DNA of 64,000 nt from CAYMPH01 sp964392365 (lineage in GTDB: Bacteria; Spirochaetota; UBA4802; UBA5550), in the NCBI GenBank assembly GCA_964392365.1, contig CAYMPH010000001.1, forward strand, positions 62,001 to 126,000, in the 5' to 3' direction. This document shows, piece after piece, positions 36,625 through 46,049 of the stretch; the first letter of the stretch is position 1; every line of letters starts with the position of its first letter. Below the pieces are notes generated by a model. That model did not search any database. It saw only the letters and a list, made by a program, of their open reading frames with translations, and was not told the DNA's origin. A program made the translations under genes and the position numbers.

Positions 36625-38370
36625 CTAAAATTCCTCAAAACCTTCAGCGCTTAAAACGCTTTTTATATCTTTCTTTTTATTTGCAGTAGACTCTATTTTA
36701 ATGAATCCATCCTTATCTCTCGACTTATCATATTTTTTTTCAGCTTTTTTTATATTTGATTCAGATTTGTCATTCGTATGTAGATGAATTTCCTTATGCT
36801 TTAAGGCCACCTCATTCTTCATGGAATTTCTTATTATAAATTTCTGCATCATAGCAAGCAGCTCCTGCGCCTGATTTGCCATTTCCTCACTTGCAGAAGC
36901 TGTTTCCTCGACAAGAGCCGCATTCTGCTGGGTCATTGTATCCATTTCAGTTATAGCAATGTTTATCTGATTTATTCCCTGTTTCTGTTCTGTGCTGGCA
37001 GCTGATATTTCTGCCATTACTTTCACCACGCCCTTAACTGATTCTATAATTTCATTTATAGCTTCGCCACTTTTATTTGCTTTGCTTGTACCAAGTTCAA
37101 TTTTTTCAATTGAATCTTTGATCAGCGTTCCTATTTCTTTGGCAGCGCTTCCTGATCTCTGCGCAAGATTTCGAACCTCACCCGCAACAACTGCAAATCC
37201 TCTGCCCTGTTCACCAGCGCGGGCGGCCTCAACTGCAGCATTCAATGCAAGCAGATTTGTCTGAAACGATATCTCATTTATAACATTTATTATTTCACCG
37301 ATCTTCTTGCTTGTCTGGTTTATTTCATTTATTGATGCGACAGCTTCTCCTACAAGTATTCCGCCGTCCTGAGCAAGTTTTGATGATATTTCTGTCTGGC
37401 GGTTTGCCTGTATTGCATTATCAGCATTCTGATTGATTGTTGCTGTTGTTTCTTCAATTGTGGAAGCTATTTCCTCAAGACTTGATGCCTGTTCCGATGT
37501 CCTCTGGGAAAGATTCTGATTTCCGCTTGCTATCTGGTCAACAGCCTGTGAAAGGTTCTGAGAAGCAACGATAACATTGGATACCATTTCTTCAAGATTA
37601 TCAGCTGCAGAATTCAAAGCTTTTCCCAACTGACCAAGCTCATCCTCCTGATTCAGATCAATTCTTGAACTCAGATCACCTGCTGCAATTTTTCCTGCAA
37701 AACCAAGACCCTTATTTACAGCACTTGATATAGATCTGGAAATAATAAATCCAAGTATTAAACCTAAAACAATTGCAGAAGCAATAATTATCATCATAAC
37801 AAATGACGCTCTATTTGCCATTGCAGTATTATCATCTGATATTTGTTTTGCTAGATTAATTTTATTTTTAAAAAGCACTTCAATTTCATTCTGAACAATC
37901 TTTCTTACTTTACCGGCGTCACCATCAAAAATCGCTAAAGCCTCTTTGTCTTTACCTAACAGCGCAAGCTCAAATGCCTGATCAGCTAATTCGGTATATT
38001 TTTTATATTCTTTTTTAAAAACATTAAATGTATCACGCCCTTCTTTCGTAAGTATTGTTTTTTCATATTCAAGGCTCAGGCGGTTTATCTCTTTAATCCT
38101 TTCATTTATCAATTTCTTTAATTCAGGCCTTTGAAGCTTTTCGGTTAGTAGAACATCCCTGTAATTGGCTCTCATCCTCTGAAAGTGGGTTGACATTTCA
38201 CCTATCTGCGCAATTGGTATAGTTATCTGCTCATAAAGTTTCGTATCAGCAGCGTCAATATTGCGGATATTTACTATGCCGACAACACCGACAAGTCCTG
38301 ACAATAAAGCAATTATTGTAAAACTGCCTAACAGTTTTATGGAAATTTTAATATTATTCAGCCATTTCAT
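36625..38370 (-). CDS. Methyl-accepting chemotaxis protein
   Basis: Starting at the ATG at 38370 (GGGGGAT ribosome site), the protein has 581 residues. TM1 is at about 11-33, a four-helix-bundle ligand domain (4HB_MCP type) follows to about 185, TM2 is at about 188-212, HAMP at about 213-265. The signalling hairpin tip is complete (EISFQTNLLALNAAVEAARA, with GRGFAVVAGEVRNLAQRS after it). The last 60 residues are a Lys-rich tail without the NWETF-type CheR pentapeptide. It senses an unknown signal and controls CheA; the organism is therefore probably motile. No che genes are in the window. Confidence 0.94.
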   Translation of the reverse strand: MKWLNNIKISIKLLGSFTIIALLSGLVGVVGIVNIRNIDAADTKLYEQITIPIAQIGEMSTHFQRMRANYRDVLLTEKLQRPELKKLINERIKEINRLSLEYEKTILTKEGRDTFNVFKKEYKKYTELADQAFELALLGKDKEALAIFDGDAGKVRKIVQNEIEVLFKNKINLAKQISDDNTAMANRASFVMMIIIASAIVLGLILGFIISRSISSAVNKGLGFAGKIAAGDLSSRIDLNQEDELGQLGKALNSAADNLEEMVSNVIVASQNLSQAVDQIASGNQNLSQRTSEQASSLEEIASTIEETTATINQNADNAIQANRQTEISSKLAQDGGILVGEAVASINEINQTSKKIGEIINVINEISFQTNLLALNAAVEAARAGEQGRGFAVVAGEVRNLAQRSGSAAKEIGTLIKDSIEKIELGTSKANKSGEAINEIIESVKGVVKVMAEISAASTEQKQGINQINIAITEMDTMTQQNAALVEETASASEEMANQAQELLAMMQKFIIRNSMKNEVALKHKEIHLHTNDKSESNIKKAEKKYDKSRDKDGFIKIESTANKKKDIKSVLSAEGFEEF

Positions 38371-38466
38371 TTTAATCCCCCATTTAACAAGTAAAAACAA
38401 AAAGCCAATACAGCTCTTTTATAAATCAGCAGAAGTGTATTAAATACAACTTACAATTAATATCAA

Positions 38467-38865
38467 CTATTTTTTTGCTTTGAATCTCCAGTCTATTCCC
38501 TTTTTATCAAGATATTTTTCAAAAGTTTTAAGATCAGAAAAATAAACTGAATAGGGGGTTTCGTAATATTCACATTCGCCATCTCCGGTTCCGTGCGACT
38601 GGCATATCATCGGTCTGTCTTTATAAATAGAACAGGAATGATCTTCTGTCTGTGCAGTACAGGGAGTTTTAAATTCTATATGCCACTTATTGTTATGGTC
38701 CAGAAACACATTAACATCTTTATGCAGAAGATACCATCTTAAATAATGAAAATCTTTTTTACTTTTCGGTTTATCAATTTCAATGACTATATATTTACAG
38801 CATCTGCCGCCGCAATCCTCACACGGAGCCTTAAATACTTCTTTCTGAACAGCTTTTTTATTCAT
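38467..38865 (-). CDS. YkgJ-family cysteine cluster protein
   Basis: The 132-residue protein has the CxxCxxxCC start motif (CEDCGGRCC) and later CTA...CSIYKDRPMICQSHG...CEYY, the CxxCxxCC/YkgJ signature. Eight Cys likely bind zinc or an iron-sulphur centre. The family is widespread and its function is unsettled. It is transcribed 51 bases downstream of the ABC-F gene. Confidence 0.9.
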   Translation of the reverse strand: MNKKAVQKEVFKAPCEDCGGRCCKYIVIEIDKPKSKKDFHYLRWYLLHKDVNVFLDHNNKWHIEFKTPCTAQTEDHSCSIYKDRPMICQSHGTGDGECEYYETPYSVYFSDLKTFEKYLDKKGIDWRFKAKK

Positions 38866-38916
38866 ATTAACTATTACACCCTAACAATTTATTTTTTCTG
38901 TTATAAAATTATTTTA

Positions 38917-40725
38917 TCAATTAAGCGTTTTTTCAAAAGCATCCAGTTCTTCCCATCTTGAAAATATTTTTTCAAGATCTTTATCAATCTGATCGAGTTC
39001 ATTTTTAAGTGTAGAAGCATCAGTACTGCTTTTTTGATAAAATGATGGATCACCGAGAGTTGCGAATATTTCCTTTTTTCTGTTTTCCTTTGATTCAATA
39101 ATTCCGGGAATTTCCTCAAGTTCTTTTTTTTCTTTCATTGAAAGTTTTGTTTTAACCTTCTGGACATCTTTTTTCCATTTATCAGAAGAAGAAGTTTTTA
39201 TTTTCTTTTCAGTTTTAATTCTGCGGCTGAGCCAGTCGTCATATCCCCCTGCATATTCATTAACCATTCCGCCAGAATCAAAAGCAAAAACTGAATTCAC
39301 AATATTATTTACAAAGGTTCTGTCATGGCTCACAAGCAGAAGCGTTCCGTCATAATCAAGCAGAAGCTCCTCAAGCAGTTCTATTGTTTCAATATCAAGA
39401 TCATTCGTTGGCTCATCCATCACGAGAAAATTAAAAGGCCGCGTAAAAAGCTGAGCAAGCATAAGCCGGTTTTTCTCGCCGCCGGATAAAACTTCAGTTT
39501 TAATATCCGCCATAGATGGTGGAAAAAGAAAATCCTGAAGGTAGCCGATAACATGTTTCTTCCGGCCATTAATATCTATAGTCTCGCTTCCGTTCATTAC
39601 ATTTTCTTTAACAGTCAGTTTAGGATTAATCTTATTCCGCAGCTGGTCATAATAAACAACATTAAGTCCGGTTCCTGTTTTTACGCTTCCGGAAACCGGC
39701 TTCAGATCATTCAGGAGAAGTTTGATAAGTGTGCTTTTGCCGCAACCGTTCGGTCCGATAATTCCGATTTTTGCGCCGCGTATTATCCTTGTTGAGAAGT
39801 CCCGGATAATATTATGCTTATCATATGCAAATGAAATATCATCAGCCTCAATAATCATTTTGCCGGATATATCAGATTTCTGAATCTGCATTTTTACGCT
39901 TCCTGAAACCTCCCTGCGCTCTGCTCTTTCGTTTCTCATTTTTTTTAAAGCAGTGACCCTGCCTTCGTTTCTGGTACGTCTCGCCTTGATTCCTTTTCGA
40001 ATCCACACTTCTTCAGCAGCAAGCTTTTTATCAAACAGGGCATTCAAAGTCTGCTCGGATTCGAGCCACGCATCTTTTCTTTCAAGAAAAGTTTTGTAAT
40101 CGCACTTCCAGTCATATAGTTTGCCCCGGTCCAGTTCAATTATTCTGTCTGCAATTTTCTGCAAGAAAGATCTGTCGTGAGTAACAAAAAAAATTGTTTT
40201 TCTGTATCGTGCAAGAAAATCCTCGAGCCACAGAATTGAATCTATATCGAGATGATTTGTCGGCTCATCCAGAAGAAGAATATCCGGATCTCCGACTATT
40301 GCTCTCCCTAAAAGAACTTTCCGTTTCATACCTGCTGATAAATTTTCAAACAGCAGCGTGTCATCGAGTTTCAAAAGAGAGCAGATCCTTTCTATCTCAT
40401 GAGTCGGATTATGATCCAGATCATCTGAATGCAGGGAAAATCCGTGCTGCCTGAGTCCGGATGCAATCACTTCATGAATCGTGCCTTTAAGATCAAGCGG
40501 AACCTCCTGCTGTAAAATGGATGTAACAGTTCCCTTTTCACGTATTAAATCCCCTGAGTCAGGTTCAATTTCTCCATTGATCATTTTCATCATTGTAGAT
40601 TTGCCTGCACCGTTTCTGCCGAGCAGGCAGATCTTTTCACCCTCGTGTATCTGAATATTTATGCCGTCAAATACTGGAGCTGATCCGAAATTTAAAGTAA
40701 TGTTTTGTATATTCAGTATTGCCAT
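38917..40725 (-). CDS. ABC-F family ATPase (Uup-like)
   Basis: The 602-residue soluble protein has two nucleotide-binding domains: Walker A GRNGAGKS near 36 and GPNGCGKS near 330; signatures LSAGMKRKV and LSGGEKNRL; Walker B LLLDEPTNHLD and FLVMDEPTNDLD. The inter-domain linker (ERRE, Arg/Lys-rich) and a C-terminal coiled coil (KKELEEIPGIIESKENRKKEIF) match Uup. ABC-F proteins act on ribosomes, resolving stalled or mis-set peptidyl-tRNA; Uup also affects branched DNA. There is no membrane segment. Confidence 0.93.
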   Translation of the reverse strand: MAILNIQNITLNFGSAPVFDGINIQIHEGEKICLLGRNGAGKSTMMKMINGEIEPDSGDLIREKGTVTSILQQEVPLDLKGTIHEVIASGLRQHGFSLHSDDLDHNPTHEIERICSLLKLDDTLLFENLSAGMKRKVLLGRAIVGDPDILLLDEPTNHLDIDSILWLEDFLARYRKTIFFVTHDRSFLQKIADRIIELDRGKLYDWKCDYKTFLERKDAWLESEQTLNALFDKKLAAEEVWIRKGIKARRTRNEGRVTALKKMRNERAERREVSGSVKMQIQKSDISGKMIIEADDISFAYDKHNIIRDFSTRIIRGAKIGIIGPNGCGKSTLIKLLLNDLKPVSGSVKTGTGLNVVYYDQLRNKINPKLTVKENVMNGSETIDINGRKKHVIGYLQDFLFPPSMADIKTEVLSGGEKNRLMLAQLFTRPFNFLVMDEPTNDLDIETIELLEELLLDYDGTLLLVSHDRTFVNNIVNSVFAFDSGGMVNEYAGGYDDWLSRRIKTEKKIKTSSSDKWKKDVQKVKTKLSMKEKKELEEIPGIIESKENRKKEIFATLGDPSFYQKSSTDASTLKNELDQIDKDLEKIFSRWEELDAFEKTLN

Positions 40726-40758
40726 GTTTTCCCTTGAAATTGTTTTTTGCCGCAGACT

Positions 40759-40948
40759 TGTGCTGAGCTCCGGTCGAAGCAGACACAGAAACGCAGAGTA
40801 TAATTCTTTGATTTTAATAGAAGGAATTAATCTGACAGGTTTAAGTCAAGAAAAAAAGAAGAAGATAAATGGAGATATCGGGATTCATAACATCAGGAGA
40901 TATACTTATTATATTTCCCGATATTTAAAAATCTCCGCATCTCCATTT
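40759..40948. repeat. Intergenic repeats: 'GCTGAGC..GAAGC' unit and bipartite inverted repeat
   Basis: At 40759-40782 is a GTGCTGAGCTCCGGTCGAAG-type unit, also found inverted at 43766-43788 and in degenerate form at 34187-34206. At 40867-40948 two arm pairs are complementary: AAATGGAGAT (40867-40876) with 40939-40948, and ATATCGGGA (40875-40883) with 40916-40924. The RNA would fold into one long interrupted hairpin. Confidence 0.6.
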
Positions 40949-40968
40949 CTTATACATTTATAAAAAAT

Positions 40969-42672
40969 TTAATCTGAACTGTTATCCCAGCCGTTTTTCT
41001 TTCTTAAGTCTTCTATTATATCTGCAGCAATTTTCTGTAAAGCCAATTTATCCACCTTTGCGCTTCTGGTCAATGGAAAAGGTTTATCCCATGGCCACAT
41101 TTCAACATGAAGCGGCCTTTTATAGGATGCAATAGATTTACAGTGAGATTCAATCATTTCCCGCGTAACTGAAGATCCTTCCTTTGGCCTGACAAAAGCA
41201 AAAATTCCCTCATCAAAAATCCTGTGTTTCATCCCGACAACTTCTGCAACATCAACTACAGGCATTCCGGCAATAAATGATTCAACTTCATCAGGAAACA
41301 CATTGTAGCCTTTCTGCTTGATCATAAATTTTCGTCTTCCGGAAAGATAGAGCGCGCGGTATTTTCCCATATCTACAAATTTTCCAAGATCGCCTGTATA
41401 CATTATCCCTTCTTTTGAAATCGCTTTTGCAGTTTCTTCAGGATTATTAAAATATCCTAAAAATACAATCGGAGGATGATAACATATTTCGCCTATTTCA
41501 CCGTCCGGAAGTTCCATACCGGCTGTACCGTCATCATTCATCGGTTTTCGTATAGTTACTTCTGCCAGATCAGGAAATGCCCGGCCGACCTGTCCTGCCA
41601 TTTCTTCAATTGGAATTCCTTCAGGCGTAAATGTTGCAAAACCTGCATTCTCTGTCATGCCGATTCCTGTGCCGAAGTGCGGCGCCATTTTAGCAAGCTT
41701 TTTCAAAAATTCAACATCTACTGATGAACCGGCATATGCTACAAAATTAAGACTTGAAATATCGAATTTGCTGTAATCTTTATGAGCCCAGAGCATCCTA
41801 AATTGAGTCGGGATCTGTCCGAGAGCAGTCACTTTCCATTTCTGTATTGCCTCGAGGGTCATAGCAACATCAAAAACCCGCAGAAACACTGCAGTACTCC
41901 CCAGAAAAATAGATGTCATTAAAAGCTCAGTAACGCATCCTACATGACTAGGAGGAAGATTTATCAGAATCCTGCCTTCAGGAGAAAGACCTGTACCTCT
42001 TGCAAGCAGCTCGTTCTGAACAATAATATTCTCGTGGCATAAAACAGCAGGTTTCGGTCCGCCTGTAGTACCGGTTGTATAAATTATTAAAGCAGGTGTA
42101 CGTGTGTTGATTTGCGAATATGCTTTTTGCAGGGAGCGGGTAAAAATATTTTTTATTTTCAGCCATATAAGCCGCCCTTTGCTCATCATATCAGTTATCG
42201 GCACCGCCCCTGCAACTAGTTCGCCGGGTTTTGGATCAGGAGTGAACTGCACCAGATGTTTCACATAAGGGCACCTGTCCCGAACAGCTTCGCCGATTTT
42301 TGTAAAATCGATTACAGGAGTTTTCCCGAGGAAAAAGAAGGCAACCGGTTTGATTTTATCCAGATCCCTGACAATCTCGTCATCTTTCAGACGAAGATCA
42401 AGCGGAGATATAATCGCGCCTATCTTAAAACACGCATACATCAATAAAACATGTTCAGGTATGAGAACAAGCTGAGTTGCAATCCGGTCACCATTTTTAA
42501 TGCCCATATCAAGAAGCTTCAGGGCAAAAAAATCGATTAAAGAATTAAATTTTCCGTAGTTTACGGTTTTACCGTCTTCATGCTGAATCATCGCAGCTTT
42601 TTCAGGAGAATTTTTCGCCCAGTGCTCAACATAATTATTAAGAAGCGGAAACCTTTCTTTTAATTTCTGCAT
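40969..42672 (-). CDS. Acyl-CoA synthetase (ANL superfamily)
   Basis: The 567-residue enzyme is a complete class I adenylate-forming protein: core motif YTTGTTGGPKP near residue 195, motif GIGMTENAGFATFTPEG for adenylate binding, YTGDLGKFVDMG...SGRRKFMIKQKGYNVFPDEVE hinge, and C-terminal TRSAKVDK with the catalytic Lys. The Pro after GPK replaces the usual Gly. It probably activates a fatty or other carboxylic acid. The MaoC hydratase gene lies 75 bases upstream on the same strand, which suggests a small lipid-metabolism operon. Confidence 0.9.
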   Translation of the reverse strand: MQKLKERFPLLNNYVEHWAKNSPEKAAMIQHEDGKTVNYGKFNSLIDFFALKLLDMGIKNGDRIATQLVLIPEHVLLMYACFKIGAIISPLDLRLKDDEIVRDLDKIKPVAFFFLGKTPVIDFTKIGEAVRDRCPYVKHLVQFTPDPKPGELVAGAVPITDMMSKGRLIWLKIKNIFTRSLQKAYSQINTRTPALIIYTTGTTGGPKPAVLCHENIIVQNELLARGTGLSPEGRILINLPPSHVGCVTELLMTSIFLGSTAVFLRVFDVAMTLEAIQKWKVTALGQIPTQFRMLWAHKDYSKFDISSLNFVAYAGSSVDVEFLKKLAKMAPHFGTGIGMTENAGFATFTPEGIPIEEMAGQVGRAFPDLAEVTIRKPMNDDGTAGMELPDGEIGEICYHPPIVFLGYFNNPEETAKAISKEGIMYTGDLGKFVDMGKYRALYLSGRRKFMIKQKGYNVFPDEVESFIAGMPVVDVAEVVGMKHRIFDEGIFAFVRPKEGSSVTREMIESHCKSIASYKRPLHVEMWPWDKPFPLTRSAKVDKLALQKIAADIIEDLRKKNGWDNSSD

Positions 42673-42747
42673 ATGTCACCTCTTTATTTTTATTTGTAAA
42701 TATTCAGAGATTATGAACAATATTGCGTAATATTTAGAATTTAGATT

Positions 42748-43632
42748 TCATTCAGAAATCAGGCACCCGTTTCCAAGAACACGTTCTCCTTTACTGTTTA
42801 TAACATCAAAAAAGAGATACTGACCTTTCTCAATTTCTTTTTTACCGATAAATCTTACAGAAATATCAGTCCCCGGCAATACCATACCTATGAAACGGCA
42901 TGAAATTGATTTTATTTTAGTTGAATCACTATTAAGCTCCCTGTTTACAAGCTCCGTTACTGCTATAGCAAGCGTAGCTGTGCCCTGTAAAATTATATCC
43001 GGAAGTCCGACCTGATGAGCAAATTTTTTTGATGTATGAATGGGGAAAACAATATCAGTGCATCCGTCATATACAAACGGCATTAAAGGGTTAATATTAA
43101 GCCTGCTTTCCCAAACAGGATCTGAAATCTCAGGCGCACGGGGAGATACAGGAATAAGTTCTTCCCCTGAGCTGCCTATGCATTCCACTCCCCGAAGCAT
43201 TGCACCTATGTGCTCAGTAAAAACAGGATCACCATCTCTTCCGCTTGCATCAAGCCGCAATATAACATGAGTTCCTGCACGATGCGGAATTATTGCTGCA
43301 ATTTTTCCATTAATTACAAGTTTCTGTCCAGGAATTATCTGCCTGTGAATTTCAAGATGCTCGGAATAATGCACCTGCGTGAACAGAAGCTCAGTGGGGA
43401 AATTATCTGAATCAATAAATTTCTGTATGCTGCCGAGAATATTCCAGGTTACTGCAACAGGAAATACAGGGTGTGCAATAATTCCAGAGGGACTTTCATC
43501 GTCAAAATACGCCGGATTGTTATCGCCTATAGCAGCTGCATAATTCATTGTTTTACGCCAAGAAGTTTCAATTTCAAAATTCTTCAGGGGAGTTCCTGCC
43601 AGGTTTGAATTGATTTTAGGCTTTCCGGTCAT
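42748..43632 (-). CDS. MaoC-like double-hotdog dehydratase
   Basis: The 294-residue protein has two hotdog domains. The N-terminal half has MaoC_dehydrat_N-like sequence (WRKTMNYAAAIGDNNPAYFDDE, HPVFPVAVTW); the C-terminal half has ILQGTATLAIAVTELV and RFIGMVLPGTDISVRF. Such proteins hydrate or dehydrate acyl-CoA intermediates (2-enoyl-CoA hydratase / 3-hydroxyacyl-CoA dehydratase). The classical catalytic D-x4-H of hydratase 2 is not clear to me in either half, so activity is uncertain. The following synthetase gene supports an acyl-CoA role. Confidence 0.85.
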   Translation of the reverse strand: MTGKPKINSNLAGTPLKNFEIETSWRKTMNYAAAIGDNNPAYFDDESPSGIIAHPVFPVAVTWNILGSIQKFIDSDNFPTELLFTQVHYSEHLEIHRQIIPGQKLVINGKIAAIIPHRAGTHVILRLDASGRDGDPVFTEHIGAMLRGVECIGSSGEELIPVSPRAPEISDPVWESRLNINPLMPFVYDGCTDIVFPIHTSKKFAHQVGLPDIILQGTATLAIAVTELVNRELNSDSTKIKSISCRFIGMVLPGTDISVRFIGKKEIEKGQYLFFDVINSKGERVLGNGCLISE

Positions 43633-43806
43633 AATTTTATCCTTATTAAAAATTAAAAAATAATCATTAAAATATTAATAAGACAAAATAAATATTTTAA
43701 ATATTCATATTCAAAAGGTTAAGTCAAGAATAAAAGATAAAGGAAAAAACTCTGTATCTCATTGACTGCTTCTACTGGAGCTCAGCACGACTCTGCAGTT
43801 TAATTT

Positions 43807-44463
43807 TTAAAGGATAAAAACCTCCCGGAGAATCTGGTAATGAGAATTCAGTTCACGCATTTTTTCCTCATCACCGCCGTTTCTGTCAGGATGATATTTA
43901 AAAGCAAGTTCCCTGTATTTCCTGACAACAATCTTTCTATCAGGAAATTCAATTCCAAAAAATTTTTTTGCTGAATCAACTTCACCTTTTCTGAGAGAAT
44001 AAAGAATAATACCGTTTGATAATTTCTTTAAAATGCCATCCATGCCGAAATTAATATTTTCAGGATTTTCATAAAAATCCTTTAATATATCAAAACTGGC
44101 GCTATGGTATATTTTTTCATCGCGCGGCTTATGGTTTACACAGAGATTCGCATCTCCGGAAAAATCCCCGCAGAATAATCCCCTGTCAGCATGATAATAG
44201 GTGCACCTGCCTTTTTCAGATATCTGAATCATTCTTATTCTCATCGGATCTAAATGAAAATAATATCCGTCAAGACCCTTTGATAATTTGAGATTATATA
44301 ATGCATGATATAGAGAGAAATGAGAGATATACAGATTTTCATCTTTTATATCAATTTTGATATCCCCGAAAACAGCACGTAAAAGCACTGCTTCCATAAG
44401 AGGACCTTCTGCAGACTTTAAAAATTCAAAAAGATAATCCTGATTTACATTTAAAATTTCCAC
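43807..44463 (-). CDS. J-domain protein with C-terminal J domain
   Basis: The 218-residue protein ends in a J domain (about 165-218): KFFGIEFPDRKIVVRKYRELAFKYHPDRNGG, with the essential HPD. The first 160 residues have no known domain; they contain several Cys and His (CTYYH, LFCGDF, LCVNH), possibly a metal site. Classical DnaJ has the J domain first, so this is an atypical co-chaperone that would recruit DnaK to a substrate bound by the N-terminal part. It is the last gene of an apparent thioesterase-cysE-J operon, eight bases after cysE. Confidence 0.85.
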   Translation of the reverse strand: MEILNVNQDYLFEFLKSAEGPLMEAVLLRAVFGDIKIDIKDENLYISHFSLYHALYNLKLSKGLDGYYFHLDPMRIRMIQISEKGRCTYYHADRGLFCGDFSGDANLCVNHKPRDEKIYHSASFDILKDFYENPENINFGMDGILKKLSNGIILYSLRKGEVDSAKKFFGIEFPDRKIVVRKYRELAFKYHPDRNGGDEEKMRELNSHYQILREVFIL

Positions 44464-44471
44464 GATTAAAA

Positions 44472-45446
44472 TTAAATGCCGGCACCATCTTGAAACAATA
44501 TCTGGGTTGGTTTATTCTGGGTAAGCACTGCACCTGCCGGAACATTAGATGTAATCCAGACATTACCTCCGATCTCAGCACCTTTTCCTATAGTAATTCT
44601 TCCGAGAATTGTGGCGCCTGAATAAATGATAACATTATCCTCAACAATCGGGTGCCGCGGATTTCCTTTAATCGGATTTCCGGAATTATCCCTTGGGAAG
44701 CTTTTCGCGCCAAGCGTAACTCCCTGATAAATCCGGACATTATTGCCTATGATAGATGTCTCTCCGATAACAGTGCCGGTTCCATGGTCGATAAAAAAAT
44801 TCTCACCTATAGTGGCTCCGGGATGAATATCAATGCCGGTTTCAGAATGAGCCATTTCAGAAATGATTCTCGGAATCAGCGGAATATCAAGCTTATAAAG
44901 CTCATGAGCTATTCTGTGATTAGTAAGCACACGGAGACTCGGATAACAGAAAATAGTTTCACCGATATTATTCGCAGCAGGATCTCCGGTATATGCTGCA
45001 GATGCATCCAGAGATAATAGGCGCCTTAATTCAGGAAGATTAGCAATCAGAGTCTCGCCCGCTTTTCTGGACTTGATCTCGCATTCAAAACATTCCCCCT
45101 GGGTTGTGCATCCGAAACAATATCCGCGCTTAATCTGCTCAATTATCATTCTATACGCTTTATCAAGTGTTGAGCCGATATAATATTTCATTGTTTCGGT
45201 TCTCATATCAGAATGAATAAAATATCCCGGAAATAAAATCGACCTGAAAAGATCAACAATTTCCTTCAGGTCTGATATTGACGGCATCGGAACATCATGG
45301 CTGCCCCTCTGGTAAACCCCTGAATATGACTCCCTTTCGCTCAGTGATTCAATAATTTCAGATAAAAAACTATCTGATAAACTGTAAACATTATTTAATT
45401 TAAACTGTTTTATCGGCTTCATATAATAATCCTGAAAGAGCTGCAA
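44472..45446 (-). CDS. cysE: Serine O-acetyltransferase
   Basis: The 324-residue protein has an N-terminal helical region typical of the longer EpsC/SrpH-type enzymes and a C-terminal left-handed beta-helix: IHPGATIGENFFIDHGTGTVIGETSIIG, YQGVTLGAKS, HPIVEDNVIIYSGATILG. His in DIHPGA and in DHGTG are the catalytic and binding residues. It makes O-acetylserine from serine and acetyl-CoA for cysteine synthesis. A Cys-rich patch (CFGCTTQGECFECEIK) in the N-terminal part is unusual. Translation is close to that of the upstream thioesterase gene (12-base gap). Confidence 0.88.
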   Translation of the reverse strand: MQLFQDYYMKPIKQFKLNNVYSLSDSFLSEIIESLSERESYSGVYQRGSHDVPMPSISDLKEIVDLFRSILFPGYFIHSDMRTETMKYYIGSTLDKAYRMIIEQIKRGYCFGCTTQGECFECEIKSRKAGETLIANLPELRRLLSLDASAAYTGDPAANNIGETIFCYPSLRVLTNHRIAHELYKLDIPLIPRIISEMAHSETGIDIHPGATIGENFFIDHGTGTVIGETSIIGNNVRIYQGVTLGAKSFPRDNSGNPIKGNPRHPIVEDNVIIYSGATILGRITIGKGAEIGGNVWITSNVPAGAVLTQNKPTQILFQDGAGI

Positions 45447-45458
45447 GCTCAGTTATTT

Positions 45459-45950
45459 TTACTCAATAATTCCTTTCATTCTTTCCAGCGAATGTTCAGT
45501 TGCAATGCCGAGTTTCATTACAGCTTCCCTTGAAAATAAAGCAAAAACTCCTGAAGAATCAGCGCAGATATTTCCTTCGCTATCCATAATGCGCCCCTTC
45601 ATAACCGCTTCCCTTTCGCTTATTTTTTCTCCGATTTCACCAACAACAGTTAATTCATCCCCAAGCTTAATCGGCCTGTAAAAATTAACATTTATGGATT
45701 TAGTCAGAATAAATCTTTTTAAAAGCTGTATGGCAGACCAGCTCATTATTTCATCGAGCATTGTGGATATAACTCCTCCGTGGACAATATTATCCCAGCC
45801 GCCAAGATGATCCGGAACAGTTACTTTTGAATACATTTTTACTTCGTCAGTATAAAATCTCATCATTAGTCCTGATTTATTTTCTGTTCCGCATCCGAAA
45901 CAGTTGCCCCTCTCTCTCGGAGGAATTTTTGTTAAAGTGCTGAAATCCAT
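45459..45950 (-). CDS. PaaI/4HBT-type hotdog thioesterase
   Basis: Starting at the ATG at 45950, the protein has 163 residues and a single hotdog domain: GNCFGCGTENKSGLMMRF, then DNIVHGGVISTMLDEIMSWSA with the catalytic-type HGG...D/E, and INVNFYRPIKLGDELTVVG. The pattern fits small-acyl-CoA thioesterases of the PaaI/YigI group. It is the first gene of the run with cysE and the J-domain gene. Substrate unknown. Confidence 0.88.
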   Translation of the reverse strand: MDFSTLTKIPPRERGNCFGCGTENKSGLMMRFYTDEVKMYSKVTVPDHLGGWDNIVHGGVISTMLDEIMSWSAIQLLKRFILTKSINVNFYRPIKLGDELTVVGEIGEKISEREAVMKGRIMDSEGNICADSSGVFALFSREAVMKLGIATEHSLERMKGIIE

Positions 45951-46049
45951 CAAGTTCTTCCTTCATAATTATTTATTATTTAAAAATTTAAGATATACTA
46001 ATTATACTGAATATCCATTTAAAAAAATCTTTATTGTTAAACAAGTAAA

